Below are positions 9,485 to 17,847 of a DNA stretch of 64,000 nt, piece by piece. Source of the DNA: Nocardioides marmorisolisilvae (GTDB lineage Bacteria > Actinomycetota > Actinomycetes > Propionibacteriales > Nocardioidaceae). Numbering within the stretch: the first letter of the stretch is position 1; every line of letters begins with the position of its first letter. The position numbers were made by a program, and so were the translations under genes. Under the pieces are notes generated by a model. The model saw only the letters and a list, made by a program, of their open reading frames with translations. It was not told the origin of the DNA and made no database searches. The stretch is from contig NZ_RJSG01000002.1 in assembly GCF_003725775.1 (NCBI RefSeq), forward strand, positions 186,001 to 250,000. The letters are read 5' to 3'.

Positions 9485-10536
9485 GCCAGCGCGACCATCT
9501 CGTGCAGGGTGTTGCCGGTCCGGGTCACGGTGTTGCCGCCGTCCTCGTGCACGGTCAGCTCGAAGCGCGAGTCGAACCGGAAGTAGCCGGGGCGGCCGAC
9601 GAGCTTGCGGATCAGCGGCTTGATCCGCCGGATCACCGGGACCTCGTCGAGGAGGTCCTGGGAGTCGATGATCCGCTCGACGTCCAGGCGCAGGTCGAAC
9701 TGGCCCGGCGCGTTGATCCGCACCCACGTCGGGTACTCGCGGTTCGCGTTCTCGTGGAAGACCATCGGGCCCTCGGTCAGCTCGACCTCGCCGGTGCTCA
9801 GCAGGATCTCGCCGTTCTTGGCGAGCATCACCGGCTGCGAGCGGTGGTGGTCGAACCGCTTCTGCGTCATCACGTTGGCATAGATGAAGGAGTAGTCGTC
9901 GAGGTAGAGACGACCCCAGTGCCAGCGCTCGATGATCCGCTTCATGTCGCCTGCGCCCCAGTTGTGGTCGGCGTACCCGATGCCGGCGGCGTCCAGGGTC
10001 TGGTCGCCGATCCGCACGGTGCCGGTCACCCGGGCGCGCGGCGCGGCGACGACCCAGCCGAAGTGCTCCTTCGGGCTGTAGTGCGTCTCGCCCTTGCCCG
10101 GCATCCAGCTCGGCAGCTCGTTGTGGAACTGGAGGTCGAAGACCACGTCCTCCTCGGCGAGGTAGGCGTGCTGGACCGGCAGTGCACCGGAGCGGTCGAC
10201 CCAGCACTTGTTCGGGCCGACCTGGGCGTCGACGTCATCGCTGGCGAAGCTCGACTCGGTCTTCGGGTAGTGCGCCCGGACCTGCCGCTTGGTGCCGTCG
10301 GGGGAGTAGATCAGCAGCTCGACCGAGGGCTTGGCCCACGGCGGCTCCTCGGGACGACGCTTGGTGATGAACGCGACCACGGTGTGGCCGGTGTCCAGGC
10401 GGGCGTCGAAGTACCAGTGCTCGAAGGCGAGCTTGCTGGTCGAGGCGTGCAGCCCGTGGTCGCTGGGCTGGACCTCGGTGAGCACCGCGTCCTTGGGTCC
10501 GGGGCCGTTCCAGGCCTCGACGATCGTCACAGTCAT
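9481..10536 (-). CDS. CrtC/AttH-type lipocalin-fold protein
   Basis: 351-residue soluble protein. The segment GYADHNWGAGDMKRIIERWH (middle) and the preceding EDVVFDLQFHNELPSW match the two-lipocalin-domain family of AttH and carotenoid 1,2-hydratase CrtC; several members hydrate or bind hydrophobic isoprenoid-like substrates. No signal peptide. The ATG (10536) overlaps the upstream stop (ATGA), but GAGGAG abuts it with no spacer, while the in-frame GTG at 10530 has ideal 6-base spacing and may be the true start. Middle gene of the oxygenase operon. The substrate is unknown. Confidence 0.75.
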   Translation of the reverse strand: MTVTIVEAWNGPGPKDAVLTEVQPSDHGLHASTSKLAFEHWYFDARLDTGHTVVAFITKRRPEEPPWAKPSVELLIYSPDGTKRQVRAHYPKTESSFASDDVDAQVGPNKCWVDRSGALPVQHAYLAEEDVVFDLQFHNELPSWMPGKGETHYSPKEHFGWVVAAPRARVTGTVRIGDQTLDAAGIGYADHNWGAGDMKRIIERWHWGRLYLDDYSFIYANVMTQKRFDHHRSQPVMLAKNGEILLSTGEVELTEGPMVFHENANREYPTWVRINAPGQFDLRLDVERIIDSQDLLDEVPVIRRIKPLIRKLVGRPGYFRFDSRFELTVHEDGGNTVTRTGNTLHEMVALA

Positions 10537-11807
10537 CTCCTCAGTGCCGAGCTGGCGTCGAACGCGGCCTCGCGGCCTTCCATCTGGGCCTCGTACCAAC
10601 CGAGTCGGTGCTTGACCATCAGCTTGTTGTGCAGGCCGCGCAGGCCCGGGAGCCGGCGCAGCAGCTCGGTCACGGTGATCAGCGGCCAACGGGCGATCAG
10701 GATCAACGTCCACGGGAAGGCCCGGGGCAGGTCGTAGGGCTTGCGGGTGGCCGGGGCCATCCAGACGCCGCAGTACGCCGCGATGATCCGGAAGTTGTAC
10801 GCCGACCGCAGCCGCTGGAGCCGGGACTGGCCGGGGCGCGGGGCGAACGCGGCCGGGAAGGACTCGATCAGCTCCTTGCCGTGCTCGCCGGAGTCGTAGG
10901 AGCGGGCCGCGGTCGACATCGCGAGGACCTGGAGGCAGTCGCGGACGGTCGTGGGGCGCCACTGCGGCTGCACGCCGAGCAGGTGGCCCTGGTACTGGTT
11001 GAAGTGCAGCAGCGCCCGCATCTCCTTGGGCGTGGTCTGGTAGCCGAGCACCCACAGCGCCATCGCGGGGGCGATGGAGCCGCCGATCTGGGTCAGCATC
11101 ATGTAGGTCTGGCTGATCGGCAGGCCCCAGAGCTCGTCGTCCCACTCGGGGTGGTCGGCCACGCGCTTGCGGACCGCGACGTGCATCACCCGGACCAGCA
11201 TCGCGGTGGTGCGGCCGGCGGAGCCCGGGGTGAAGAGCGCCTCGGCCTCGGAGGTGTCGATCCAGAACTTGCAGGACTCCAGGAAGCGGCGCAGCGCGTT
11301 GTCCCCGGCGTAGCCGCCGGCCAGCGACAGCGGAGTGGCGACGCCGGCCTCGGTGTAGATCTCCAGGGTGATCACGCCGGCGACGTTGAACAGCATCGTG
11401 CCCCAGCGGCGCCAGATCTCCGCGCCCAGCTCGACCTGCTCGCGGTCGACCCAGTCGGGGACGGTGTTGAAGTCGGCGAACAGGTCGATCATCGACTGCG
11501 GCGCGTCCGGGACCGACTCGATGCCCTCGGCCAGGGCCTGGGTCAGCATCTGGCGACCCTTCTGGTGGCCGGCTGGGCCGAAGAAGACCTCGGCGACGAA
11601 ACGCTCAGCGACCGGGTCCCCGCCGTACAGGTCGTCGAGCAGGAACCGGGCGTGCTCGTCGGTGGGGAAGAGGTCGTGCTTGAACAGCTTCTTGACCAGC
11701 TTCTCGCGCTTGAGCCAGGCGGGTTCGTTGCGCGCCTCCCAGTAGCGGAAGTGCGTCGGGGCGCGCCACTCCCGGGAGCTGGAGACGTCGCTGATCTCGG
11801 CGGTCAT
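10533..11807 (-). CDS. DUF2236/MpaB-family oxygenase (rubber-oxygenase-like)
   Basis: 424-residue protein of the DUF2236 family, which includes latex-clearing protein Lcp and fungal MpaB, haem-dependent oxygenases acting on isoprenoid chains. Family features visible are the N-terminal DEHARFLLDDLYGGDPVAERF, VPDWVDREQVELGAEIWRRWG, and histidine- and arginine-bearing central helices (LVRVMHVAVRKRV) where the haem ligand lies in relatives. No signal peptide, so the protein is intracellular or peripheral. First gene of a leftward operon; its -10 box lies inside the CCATACC/GGTATGG operator and a TetR gene is divergent. Confidence 0.85.
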   Translation of the reverse strand: MTAEISDVSSSREWRAPTHFRYWEARNEPAWLKREKLVKKLFKHDLFPTDEHARFLLDDLYGGDPVAERFVAEVFFGPAGHQKGRQMLTQALAEGIESVPDAPQSMIDLFADFNTVPDWVDREQVELGAEIWRRWGTMLFNVAGVITLEIYTEAGVATPLSLAGGYAGDNALRRFLESCKFWIDTSEAEALFTPGSAGRTTAMLVRVMHVAVRKRVADHPEWDDELWGLPISQTYMMLTQIGGSIAPAMALWVLGYQTTPKEMRALLHFNQYQGHLLGVQPQWRPTTVRDCLQVLAMSTAARSYDSGEHGKELIESFPAAFAPRPGQSRLQRLRSAYNFRIIAAYCGVWMAPATRKPYDLPRAFPWTLILIARWPLITVTELLRRLPGLRGLHNKLMVKHRLGWYEAQMEGREAAFDASSALRR

Positions 11808-11811
11808 AACT

Positions 11812-11829
11812 CCATACCTTAGGGTATGG
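11812..11829. promoter_or_regulatory. TetR-type operator over the oxygenase promoter
   Basis: Perfect 7-bp inverted repeat CCATACC-TTAG-GGTATGG between the divergent oxygenase and TetR genes. On the minus strand its centre reads TAAGGT, a good actinobacterial -10 box 8 bases before the oxygenase ATG. A bound repressor would therefore block that promoter. A near-identical copy lies at the Mce promoter (561-578). Confidence 0.7.
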
Positions 11830-11872
11830 TGACGGGGTCAGCAAGCGCTCCGCTCCTCGCTAAGGTTGTTCA

Positions 11873-12436
11873 ATGACCGCCAGTGCCTCCTCCCGCCTGT
11901 CGATCGAGGACTGGACCGAGCGCGCCCTGGCGTTGGTGATGGACGAGGGCGTCGGCGCCATCAAGATCAACCGGCTCTGCAAGGAGCTCGGGGTCACCAA
12001 GGGCAGCTTCTACTGGCACTTCGCCGACCTCGACGCGCTGCTCGAGGCCATCGCCGAGCGCTGGTGCGCCGAGACCCGCACCCTGCTCGGCAGCCTGTCC
12101 GCGCTCGACGACCTGCCGCCGCTGGAGCGGATCCGGGCGATGGCCCTGCGGCTCATCGACGGCCCGTCGTTCAGCGTGGAGCGGGCCCTGCGCGAGTGGG
12201 CCCGCAGCGACGCGAAGGTCGCCGCGATGATCGTGGAGTCCGACCAGTTCGTCTTCGAGCTGGTCCAGGCGGCGCTGGTGGACCTCGGTCACACGCCCGA
12301 GGGAGCCCGGATGCGGGCCGGCTTGCTCGTGTACGCCGGCATCGGGTTCGCCCACGGCCAGAACTCGCTGCCGCAGCCGACGGCGGACGACATCGAGGAC
12401 CTGGTCGCGTTCCTGGCGGGGGAGGCCGCCCGCTAG
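11873..12436 (+). CDS. TetR/AcrR-family transcriptional regulator
   Basis: 187-residue regulator. The N-terminal helix-turn-helix is clear (GVGAIKINRLCKELGVTKGS, then FYWHFADLDALLEAIAERW), and the C-terminal helical part should bind a ligand. A -10 box TAAGGT (11861-11866) ends 6 bases before the ATG, so the mRNA is probably leaderless. It is divergent from the DUF2236 operon with an operator-like repeat in between; a matching repeat at the Mce operon suggests it controls both. The ligand is not deducible but is likely a hydrophobic molecule handled by the regulon. Confidence 0.9.
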   Translation: MTASASSRLSIEDWTERALALVMDEGVGAIKINRLCKELGVTKGSFYWHFADLDALLEAIAERWCAETRTLLGSLSALDDLPPLERIRAMALRLIDGPSFSVERALREWARSDAKVAAMIVESDQFVFELVQAALVDLGHTPEGARMRAGLLVYAGIGFAHGQNSLPQPTADDIEDLVAFLAGEAAR

Positions 12437-12472
12437 CCCATTCTGCGGGACGCGCGTCCCGAGATTCGAGAC

Positions 12473-12503
12473 AACGCGTTGTGGCGATTTGCCACAACGC
12501 GTT
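12473..12503. other. Perfect 13-bp inverted repeat with palindromic core
   Basis: AACGCGTTGTGGC (12473-12485), 5-base loop, then GCCACAACGCGTT (12491-12503). The left arm is also part of the 12-base palindrome ACAACGCGTTGT. No T-run follows. It lies between the TetR gene and the Pst-like locus and could be a terminator or a binding site for a regulator of the downstream genes. The AT-rich stretch 12504-12560 just after it is the likely promoter zone of the locus. Confidence 0.6.
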
Positions 12504-12598
12504 CTCTTACCCACTATTGTCTACTAAATAACTTAAGAAACTCTCTCGGGCACACAATCACAACCTCATGATCACCTCCTCATGAAAGAGGCATCTTC

Positions 12599-14395
12599 GT
12601 GCGTAGATCGTTCAGGCTCGCGGGACTCACCGCAGCAGGTGCGTTGGCGGTCGCAGCCGTCCCGTTCCTGGCCACCAGCAGCGCCCACGCGGACACCTGG
12701 ACCGGTGGCGACCTCGTCGTCTACCGCGTCGGCAACGGCTCGGCCGGGCTGACCAACGCCGCGGCTCCGGTCTTCCTGGACAGCTTCCACGCCGCGGGCG
12801 GCGCGCCCTTCGCCAGCCTCGCGCTCCCGACCACGACCGCGGACGGCAACAAGCCGCTGACGGCAGCCGGCCTGTCGCGCTCCGAGGGTCAGCTCACCCG
12901 CTCCGCGGATGGTCACTACCTGGCCGTCACCGGCTACGCCGCGACGCCCGGCACCACCGGCCCGTCCGGCACCAGCCTGACCGCGAGCGACAAGAACACC
13001 GTCGGTCGCGTCGTCGGCATCGTCGATGCCAACGGCGGGGTCGACACCAGCACGGTGCTCACCGGTTCCAAGGCGCCGACGATCATCCGGTCCGCGGTGA
13101 CCGACGGCAGCCGCTACTGGGCGACCGGCGACAAGTCCGGCATCGTCGGCGCCGCGTTCGGTGGCACCCCCGCGGTGATCGCGGGCAGTGCCAGCGACAA
13201 CCTCAACGGCCTGAGCGTGCAGTCCGGGCAGCTGTTCACCAGCGGCCTGCTCACTCACCGCCTCAGCATCGTCGGCTCCGGCGTACCGACGTCCTCGGCG
13301 TCGTTCGCCGACCTGCCGGCGGCACCGACCACCAACGAGGCGATCCCGGCGAACCTGCTGACCTACGGGTACGCGTTCGTGGATCGCATCGACGGCACGG
13401 GGTACGCCGGCACCACCCTGGACACCCTGTACGTCGCGAACGCGTCCAACCGCAACGGGACGCTCGACAAGTACTCCTTCAACGGCACCAACTGGGTCGC
13501 CAAGGGTTCGATCGACGTCCCCGGCATCCAGGGCCTGGTGGCGAACAAGACCGGCACCAACCCGAACGGCGCCGTCGAGCTGGCGATCACCACGCCGACC
13601 GCCCTGCTCGCGAAGACGGACTCCTCGGCGGCGACCGGCACCCTCACCGCCGGCGCCCCGACGACGCTGGCCACGGCCGGTGCGAACACCGAGTTCCGCG
13701 GCGTCGCGCTGGCCCCGACCGGCACCAACGGTCCGGTCGCGTTCTACCGGAGCCCGGCCGCCTCGGCCTCGGTGCCCGCCGGAACCGCGATCAGCGCCTC
13801 GGCCAACGTGCTCGGCGCCGTCACCGGCGTGACCTTCAAGCTCGGCACCGGTACGCCGGTCGCGGCGACCAAGGGCGCCGGCAACGTCTGGACCGCCTCG
13901 ATCCCGACCACGGGCAAGCAGGTCGGCAGCTACGCCCTCGAGCTCAGTGCCACCGACGGCACCACGACGGTGACGCAGACCCGGACGGTCGCGATCACGG
14001 CGCCGACCGGTTCGGTGGGCTACGGGACCTACGCGATCCGCAACACGCTGTTCAAGCGGGCCGGCACCTGGGCGACGTTCTCGACGACGTACTCGCCGGA
14101 CAAGAAGGGCCTGTACACCGCGACCGCCAAGCGCTCGATCACCGGTTACGTCTACGGCTCGAAGCTGGTGCTCACGTTCCAGAAGCGGACGACCGCCGGA
14201 AAGGTCTACCTGATCGTCGACGGCAAGAGCACGCTGATCGACCTCTACGGGACCAGCACCTCGAAGTACACGAAGACCTTCACCTTCACGGGAGCGCTGA
14301 AGAAGCACTCCTTCGTCATCAAGGTGGCCGGCACCAAGCGGTCCGCCTCGAAGGGCAAGTACGTGTACGCAGCCGCCGTGCAGGTCGTCAAGTGA
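12599..14395 (+). CDS. Secreted protein, beta-propeller-like with C-terminal Ig-like region
   Basis: 598-residue exported protein. Signal peptide about residues 1-31 (RRSF... ending SSAHA-D). The body has repeated short beta-rich segments with Thr/Ser/Gly turns, suggesting a propeller; about residues 385-460 resemble a bacterial Ig-like domain (ATSDGTTTVTQTRT-type strand pattern), and the C-terminal ~110 residues form another beta domain rich in Tyr, Lys and Thr. No LPXTG or membrane anchor. GTG start with AAAGAGG upstream. First gene of the Pst-like locus, ending 33 bases before the next start. No specific function is recognisable. Confidence 0.8.
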   Translation: MRRSFRLAGLTAAGALAVAAVPFLATSSAHADTWTGGDLVVYRVGNGSAGLTNAAAPVFLDSFHAAGGAPFASLALPTTTADGNKPLTAAGLSRSEGQLTRSADGHYLAVTGYAATPGTTGPSGTSLTASDKNTVGRVVGIVDANGGVDTSTVLTGSKAPTIIRSAVTDGSRYWATGDKSGIVGAAFGGTPAVIAGSASDNLNGLSVQSGQLFTSGLLTHRLSIVGSGVPTSSASFADLPAAPTTNEAIPANLLTYGYAFVDRIDGTGYAGTTLDTLYVANASNRNGTLDKYSFNGTNWVAKGSIDVPGIQGLVANKTGTNPNGAVELAITTPTALLAKTDSSAATGTLTAGAPTTLATAGANTEFRGVALAPTGTNGPVAFYRSPAASASVPAGTAISASANVLGAVTGVTFKLGTGTPVAATKGAGNVWTASIPTTGKQVGSYALELSATDGTTTVTQTRTVAITAPTGSVGYGTYAIRNTLFKRAGTWATFSTTYSPDKKGLYTATAKRSITGYVYGSKLVLTFQKRTTAGKVYLIVDGKSTLIDLYGTSTSKYTKTFTFTGALKKHSFVIKVAGTKRSASKGKYVYAAAVQVVK

Positions 14396-14427
14396 CCTCC
14401 GAGACCTCGAAGAGAGCAGGAACTTCC

Positions 14428-15582
14428 ATGCGCAAGAACACCTCCGGCCTCGGGCGGATCGGGGTCGCCCTGGCGGCGGCCGCGATCCTCACGATCGGCG
14501 CCACCGGGATCGCCACCGCCGACCCGAACTACAACCCGGACACCGGTGCGGGCACCGTCGGTGACGCCCCGACCGGCAAGACGCAGACCCAGGTCTTCGC
14601 CGGCGTCGGAGCGGACGCCTTCGCGGAGCTGACGAACAACTTCGCGAACGCCTACAACAACCGGCCCAGCGCGACCGACCCGGTGATCGCCTCCTACGAC
14701 GCGGTCAACCCGAAGACGAGCGCCGCCGGCGAGACGATCAACACGAAGCCGGGCTGCTCGCTGGTCCGCCCCAACGGCGCCAACGGCGGACTGACCGAGA
14801 TCCTCAAGAACAACAAGTCCACCGTCGACGGCACCACCTACTGCGTCGACTTCGTGCGGGCCAGCCGGGCGAAGAAGACCGACGGCACCGAGGCGGCACT
14901 GACGTTCTTCGCGCAGAGCCAGGACGCGGTCGGCTACGCCACCATCGGCAACGCCTACGCCCCGACCGCCCCGCTGACGAAGGCGCAGCTGAAGGGGATC
15001 TACACCTGCCAGATCACCGACTGGAGCCAGGTCGGCGGCCAGGCGGGCGACATCCACCTGTACGTGCAGCCGGCCAGCGCGGCGACGTACACGTTCTAGC
15101 TGCAGGCGATCGGCGTAACCAACGGCGTCAACGACGTCGCCGCCGGGTGCGGTGCGGTCGGTGCGGCCGGCTCGCGGCAGATCATGTCGCAGCAGAACGA
15201 CGGCCGGACGCTGCAGGGTGACCCGCAGGGCATCGCGCCGTACGCGATCACGAAGTGGGCCGCCCAGGAGAACGAGGTCCCCGGCATCCGCGACCTGCGC
15301 GGAGGCGCCGACCTCGGGCTGATCGTCACCAACGTGGCCGACACCGCCGTCGCGCCGACGGTGACCTCGGGCCAGTACCAGGTGCTGAACCCGGCCTTCA
15401 CCGCCGCCAACCCGTCGTTCGCCCGGTTCTTTTTCAACGCCGTGCGCACCGCGGACCCGAACTTCGCCGCCCTCTCGGCGATCTTCGGCCCCGGCGGCTA
15501 CCTGTGCACCAACCAGGACGCCCTGCTGGTGCCCTACGGCAACACGCCGCTGGGTGACCACTGCGGTTCCGAGAACCCGTAG
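14428..15582 (+). pseudogene. PstS-like secreted binding protein interrupted by an in-frame amber codon
   Basis: A single reading frame of 384 sense codons is interrupted once by TAG at 15097-15099. Before it: signal peptide (MRKNTSGLG ... GIATA-D) and a PBP fold with GVGADAFAELTNNFANAY and LKGIYTCQITDWSQVGG, which match PstS-type phosphate-binding proteins. After it, in the same frame, the family continues (NDVAAGC ... DPQGIAPYAITKWAAQ ... GGYLCTNQDALLVPYG). One base change (e.g. TGG or CAG to TAG) explains it. Both halves keep coding bias and nothing else is damaged, so the stop is recent, a sequencing error, or read through. Second gene of the locus. Confidence 0.8.
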
Positions 15583-15589
15583 TACGGGT

Positions 15590-15621
15590 CCGGGGCCGCC
15601 CGCCCTCCTGGGCGGCCCCGG
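15590..15621 (+). terminator. Strong GC hairpin inside the Pst-like locus
   Basis: CCGGGGCCGCCC and GGGCGGCCCCGG form a perfect 12-bp stem with an 8-base loop just after the interrupted PstS-like gene. No U-tract follows. It may end or attenuate transcription between the first two secreted-protein genes and the membrane part of the locus. Confidence 0.55.
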
Positions 15622-15669
15622 GCCACTGCGATCGAACCTGACCACCTTGATCGAGCTGGAGCACCGACC

Positions 15670-17847
15670 ATGACCACCCCGCTTCGCCGCACAAGCAGAT
15701 CTCTGGGCGCCCTGCTGGGCGTCCTCGCGGTCCTCGTCCTCTCGCTGGTGCCGCCCGTGGCCGCCGGTGCGGCGGACGTCCCCGGCTCGGTGACCGTCGC
15801 GGCGCCGGGCGCGGGAGCGAGCGCGAAGGTGACGGTCAGCAAGGTCTCCAACCTGGTCAACCAGACCGTCGCGGTCAGCTGGACCGGCTTCCAGTCGAGC
15901 TCGGCCACGCGGTTGAGCAACTCCGGTGACTCCTACGACGTGAGCACCAAGCGGCCGGTGCGGGTCTACCAGTGCCGCGGCGCGAACCCGAGCTCCTCGA
16001 GCGACTGCTACGGCTCGCCCGGCTTCGGCGGGGTCGCGGCGACCGCGGATCACCCGGCCGTCCCGGCGGTGCCGGCGTTCACCTACCCCGGCCAGCAGAA
16101 CGCGTACGACGCGAACCCGGACGGGCCCTCGAACTGGCAGGACACCGTGACCGCGCCCGACGGCAGTGGCGAGGTCGCCATCCAGCTCTTCACCCGACGC
16201 GAGTCCGCGGCCCTGGGCTGCGCCGACGACACCCCGTGCTCGATCGTGGTGGTGCCGAACTACGGCGATGCCGACGGCAACGGCGCCACCGAGCTCTCGC
16301 TGGACGCCCCGTGGGCCTGGGCGAACCGGACCGTGATCCCGCTGAGCTTCCTGCCCCTGGACGTCTCCTGCCCGTTGACCGGGAAGTCCGTCGACGTCGA
16401 GGGCAGCCCGGTCGCCGCCCGGCTGCTGGCCAGCTGGCGCGCCCGCACCTGCACGCTGAGCAGCGGCGCGGTCCGGATCGACTACACCGCGATCGGTGAG
16501 CCGCAGACCCGCACCGACGTGGCCGGCAGCTCGACCGACGTCGGCCTGGTCATCGACCCCCTGAACGCCGAGGCAGCCTCGGACCACGGCGTCGTCTACG
16601 CGCCGGTCGCCGCCTCGTCACTGGTGGTCGCCTACCAGATCGACGACGCCGAGGGCCGACCCGTGCGCGACCTCAAGCTCAACGCCCGACTGGTCGCGAA
16701 GCTGATCACGGCCTCCTACCGGACCGGCGGCAACGACGCGGTCACCGGCAACCCGTTCAACCTGTTCCACGACCCCGAGTTCCTCGCGCTCAACCCGGGC
16801 ATCGACTGGCCGGACGGCTCCCCGGGCAACCACCCGCTGCTGCTCGCCGACATCTCCGACACCACCCAGGCGCTCACCCGGTGGATCGAGGCCGACCCGG
16901 CTGCGCGCGCCTTCATCAACGGCAAGCCGGACCCGTGGGGGATGCACGTCAACACCCACTACAAGAAGATCGCGCTGCCGTTCGACACCTTCCCGGTCCT
17001 CGACCAGGCCCAGTCCGACTTCTTCCAGCCGATCCAGGAGCTCGACGCGCTGGCCCGGCAGACCTCGATCGCGCAGTTCCCCGGCGCGATCACCAGCATC
17101 GAGAACGGCGTCTCGGTGATCAGCAAGCCGCCGCGGCAGAACCCGGGCAGCCGCGAGGTCATCGGGATCATCGACGCGGCCTCGGCTGCTGACTTCCGGC
17201 TCTCGACCGCACGGTTGCTGAACGCTGGCGGCGCGTACGTCGCGCCCACCAACGCCGGTGTGCTCGCGGCTCTCGCGCACTCGAAGCCGAATGCCGACCA
17301 GGTGACTCGCACCGTCGACCTGGCCAGCAAGGACAAGGCGATCTACCCGCTCAGCCTGCTGATCAGCGCCGCCGCGTCGACCAAGGCCACCACGAGCGTG
17401 CGCACCTCGGTGAGCACCTTCCTCGACTACGCCGCCGGTGCCGGTCAGGTCCCCGGCGACGAGATCGGCAGGCTGCCCGCCGGCTACGTCCCGCTGCCGT
17501 CCGCGCTGCGCACCAAGATCGAGGCCGCCCAGCACGCGTTGAAGGCCGGCTACCAGGCACCCGCTGCCGACCCGACCCCGACGACGACGCCCACCGGCAC
17601 CGACACCCCGACCGAACCGGTCGCCGCGCCGCCGGTCGACGCCGCTCCGCCCGCCGCCGTCGCCGAGCCCGGCGTCGACGACGTGAAGCAGCTGGCGGCC
17701 AGCACCACGTCCCTGCCGCAACCGCTGGTCCGCCGGCTTCTCGCGTTGCCGGTGCTCGTCGGGATCGGGCTGCTCGCCAGCCTGGCCGGCCCGTCGGTCG
17801 CGCTGCTGCGGAAGGTCGGGAAGGGGCCGGCATGGTTGCGACACTGA
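15670..17847 (+). CDS. Large PstS/PBP-like surface protein with C-terminal membrane anchor
   Basis: 725-residue exported protein. A signal peptide (about 1-34) is followed by a ~110-residue beta domain (SVTVAAPGAGASAKVTVSKV), a region with paired cysteines, then a segment resembling periplasmic-binding-protein lobes (e.g. ARLVAKLITASY, DFRLSTARLLNAGG). After about residue 630 comes a Pro/Thr/Ala linker, then a hydrophobic helix (about 693-715) and a basic end (LLRKVGKGPAWLRH). It is thus an outward-facing membrane-anchored protein. Upstream of the sortase-fold gene, which it overlaps by 16 bases. The ligand is unknown. Confidence 0.75.
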   Translation: MTTPLRRTSRSLGALLGVLAVLVLSLVPPVAAGAADVPGSVTVAAPGAGASAKVTVSKVSNLVNQTVAVSWTGFQSSSATRLSNSGDSYDVSTKRPVRVYQCRGANPSSSSDCYGSPGFGGVAATADHPAVPAVPAFTYPGQQNAYDANPDGPSNWQDTVTAPDGSGEVAIQLFTRRESAALGCADDTPCSIVVVPNYGDADGNGATELSLDAPWAWANRTVIPLSFLPLDVSCPLTGKSVDVEGSPVAARLLASWRARTCTLSSGAVRIDYTAIGEPQTRTDVAGSSTDVGLVIDPLNAEAASDHGVVYAPVAASSLVVAYQIDDAEGRPVRDLKLNARLVAKLITASYRTGGNDAVTGNPFNLFHDPEFLALNPGIDWPDGSPGNHPLLLADISDTTQALTRWIEADPAARAFINGKPDPWGMHVNTHYKKIALPFDTFPVLDQAQSDFFQPIQELDALARQTSIAQFPGAITSIENGVSVISKPPRQNPGSREVIGIIDAASAADFRLSTARLLNAGGAYVAPTNAGVLAALAHSKPNADQVTRTVDLASKDKAIYPLSLLISAAASTKATTSVRTSVSTFLDYAAGAGQVPGDEIGRLPAGYVPLPSALRTKIEAAQHALKAGYQAPAADPTPTTTPTGTDTPTEPVAAPPVDAAPPAAVAEPGVDDVKQLAASTTSLPQPLVRRLLALPVLVGIGLLASLAGPSVALLRKVGKGPAWLRH

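Noticed and set aside
12572-16587. Long minus-strand reading frames (578 and 780 codons) across the Pst-like locus.
   Set aside because: They are rich in Arg, Gly and Asp from reading the complement of GC-biased codons, show no family motifs, and lie opposite proteins with signal peptides and clear domains.
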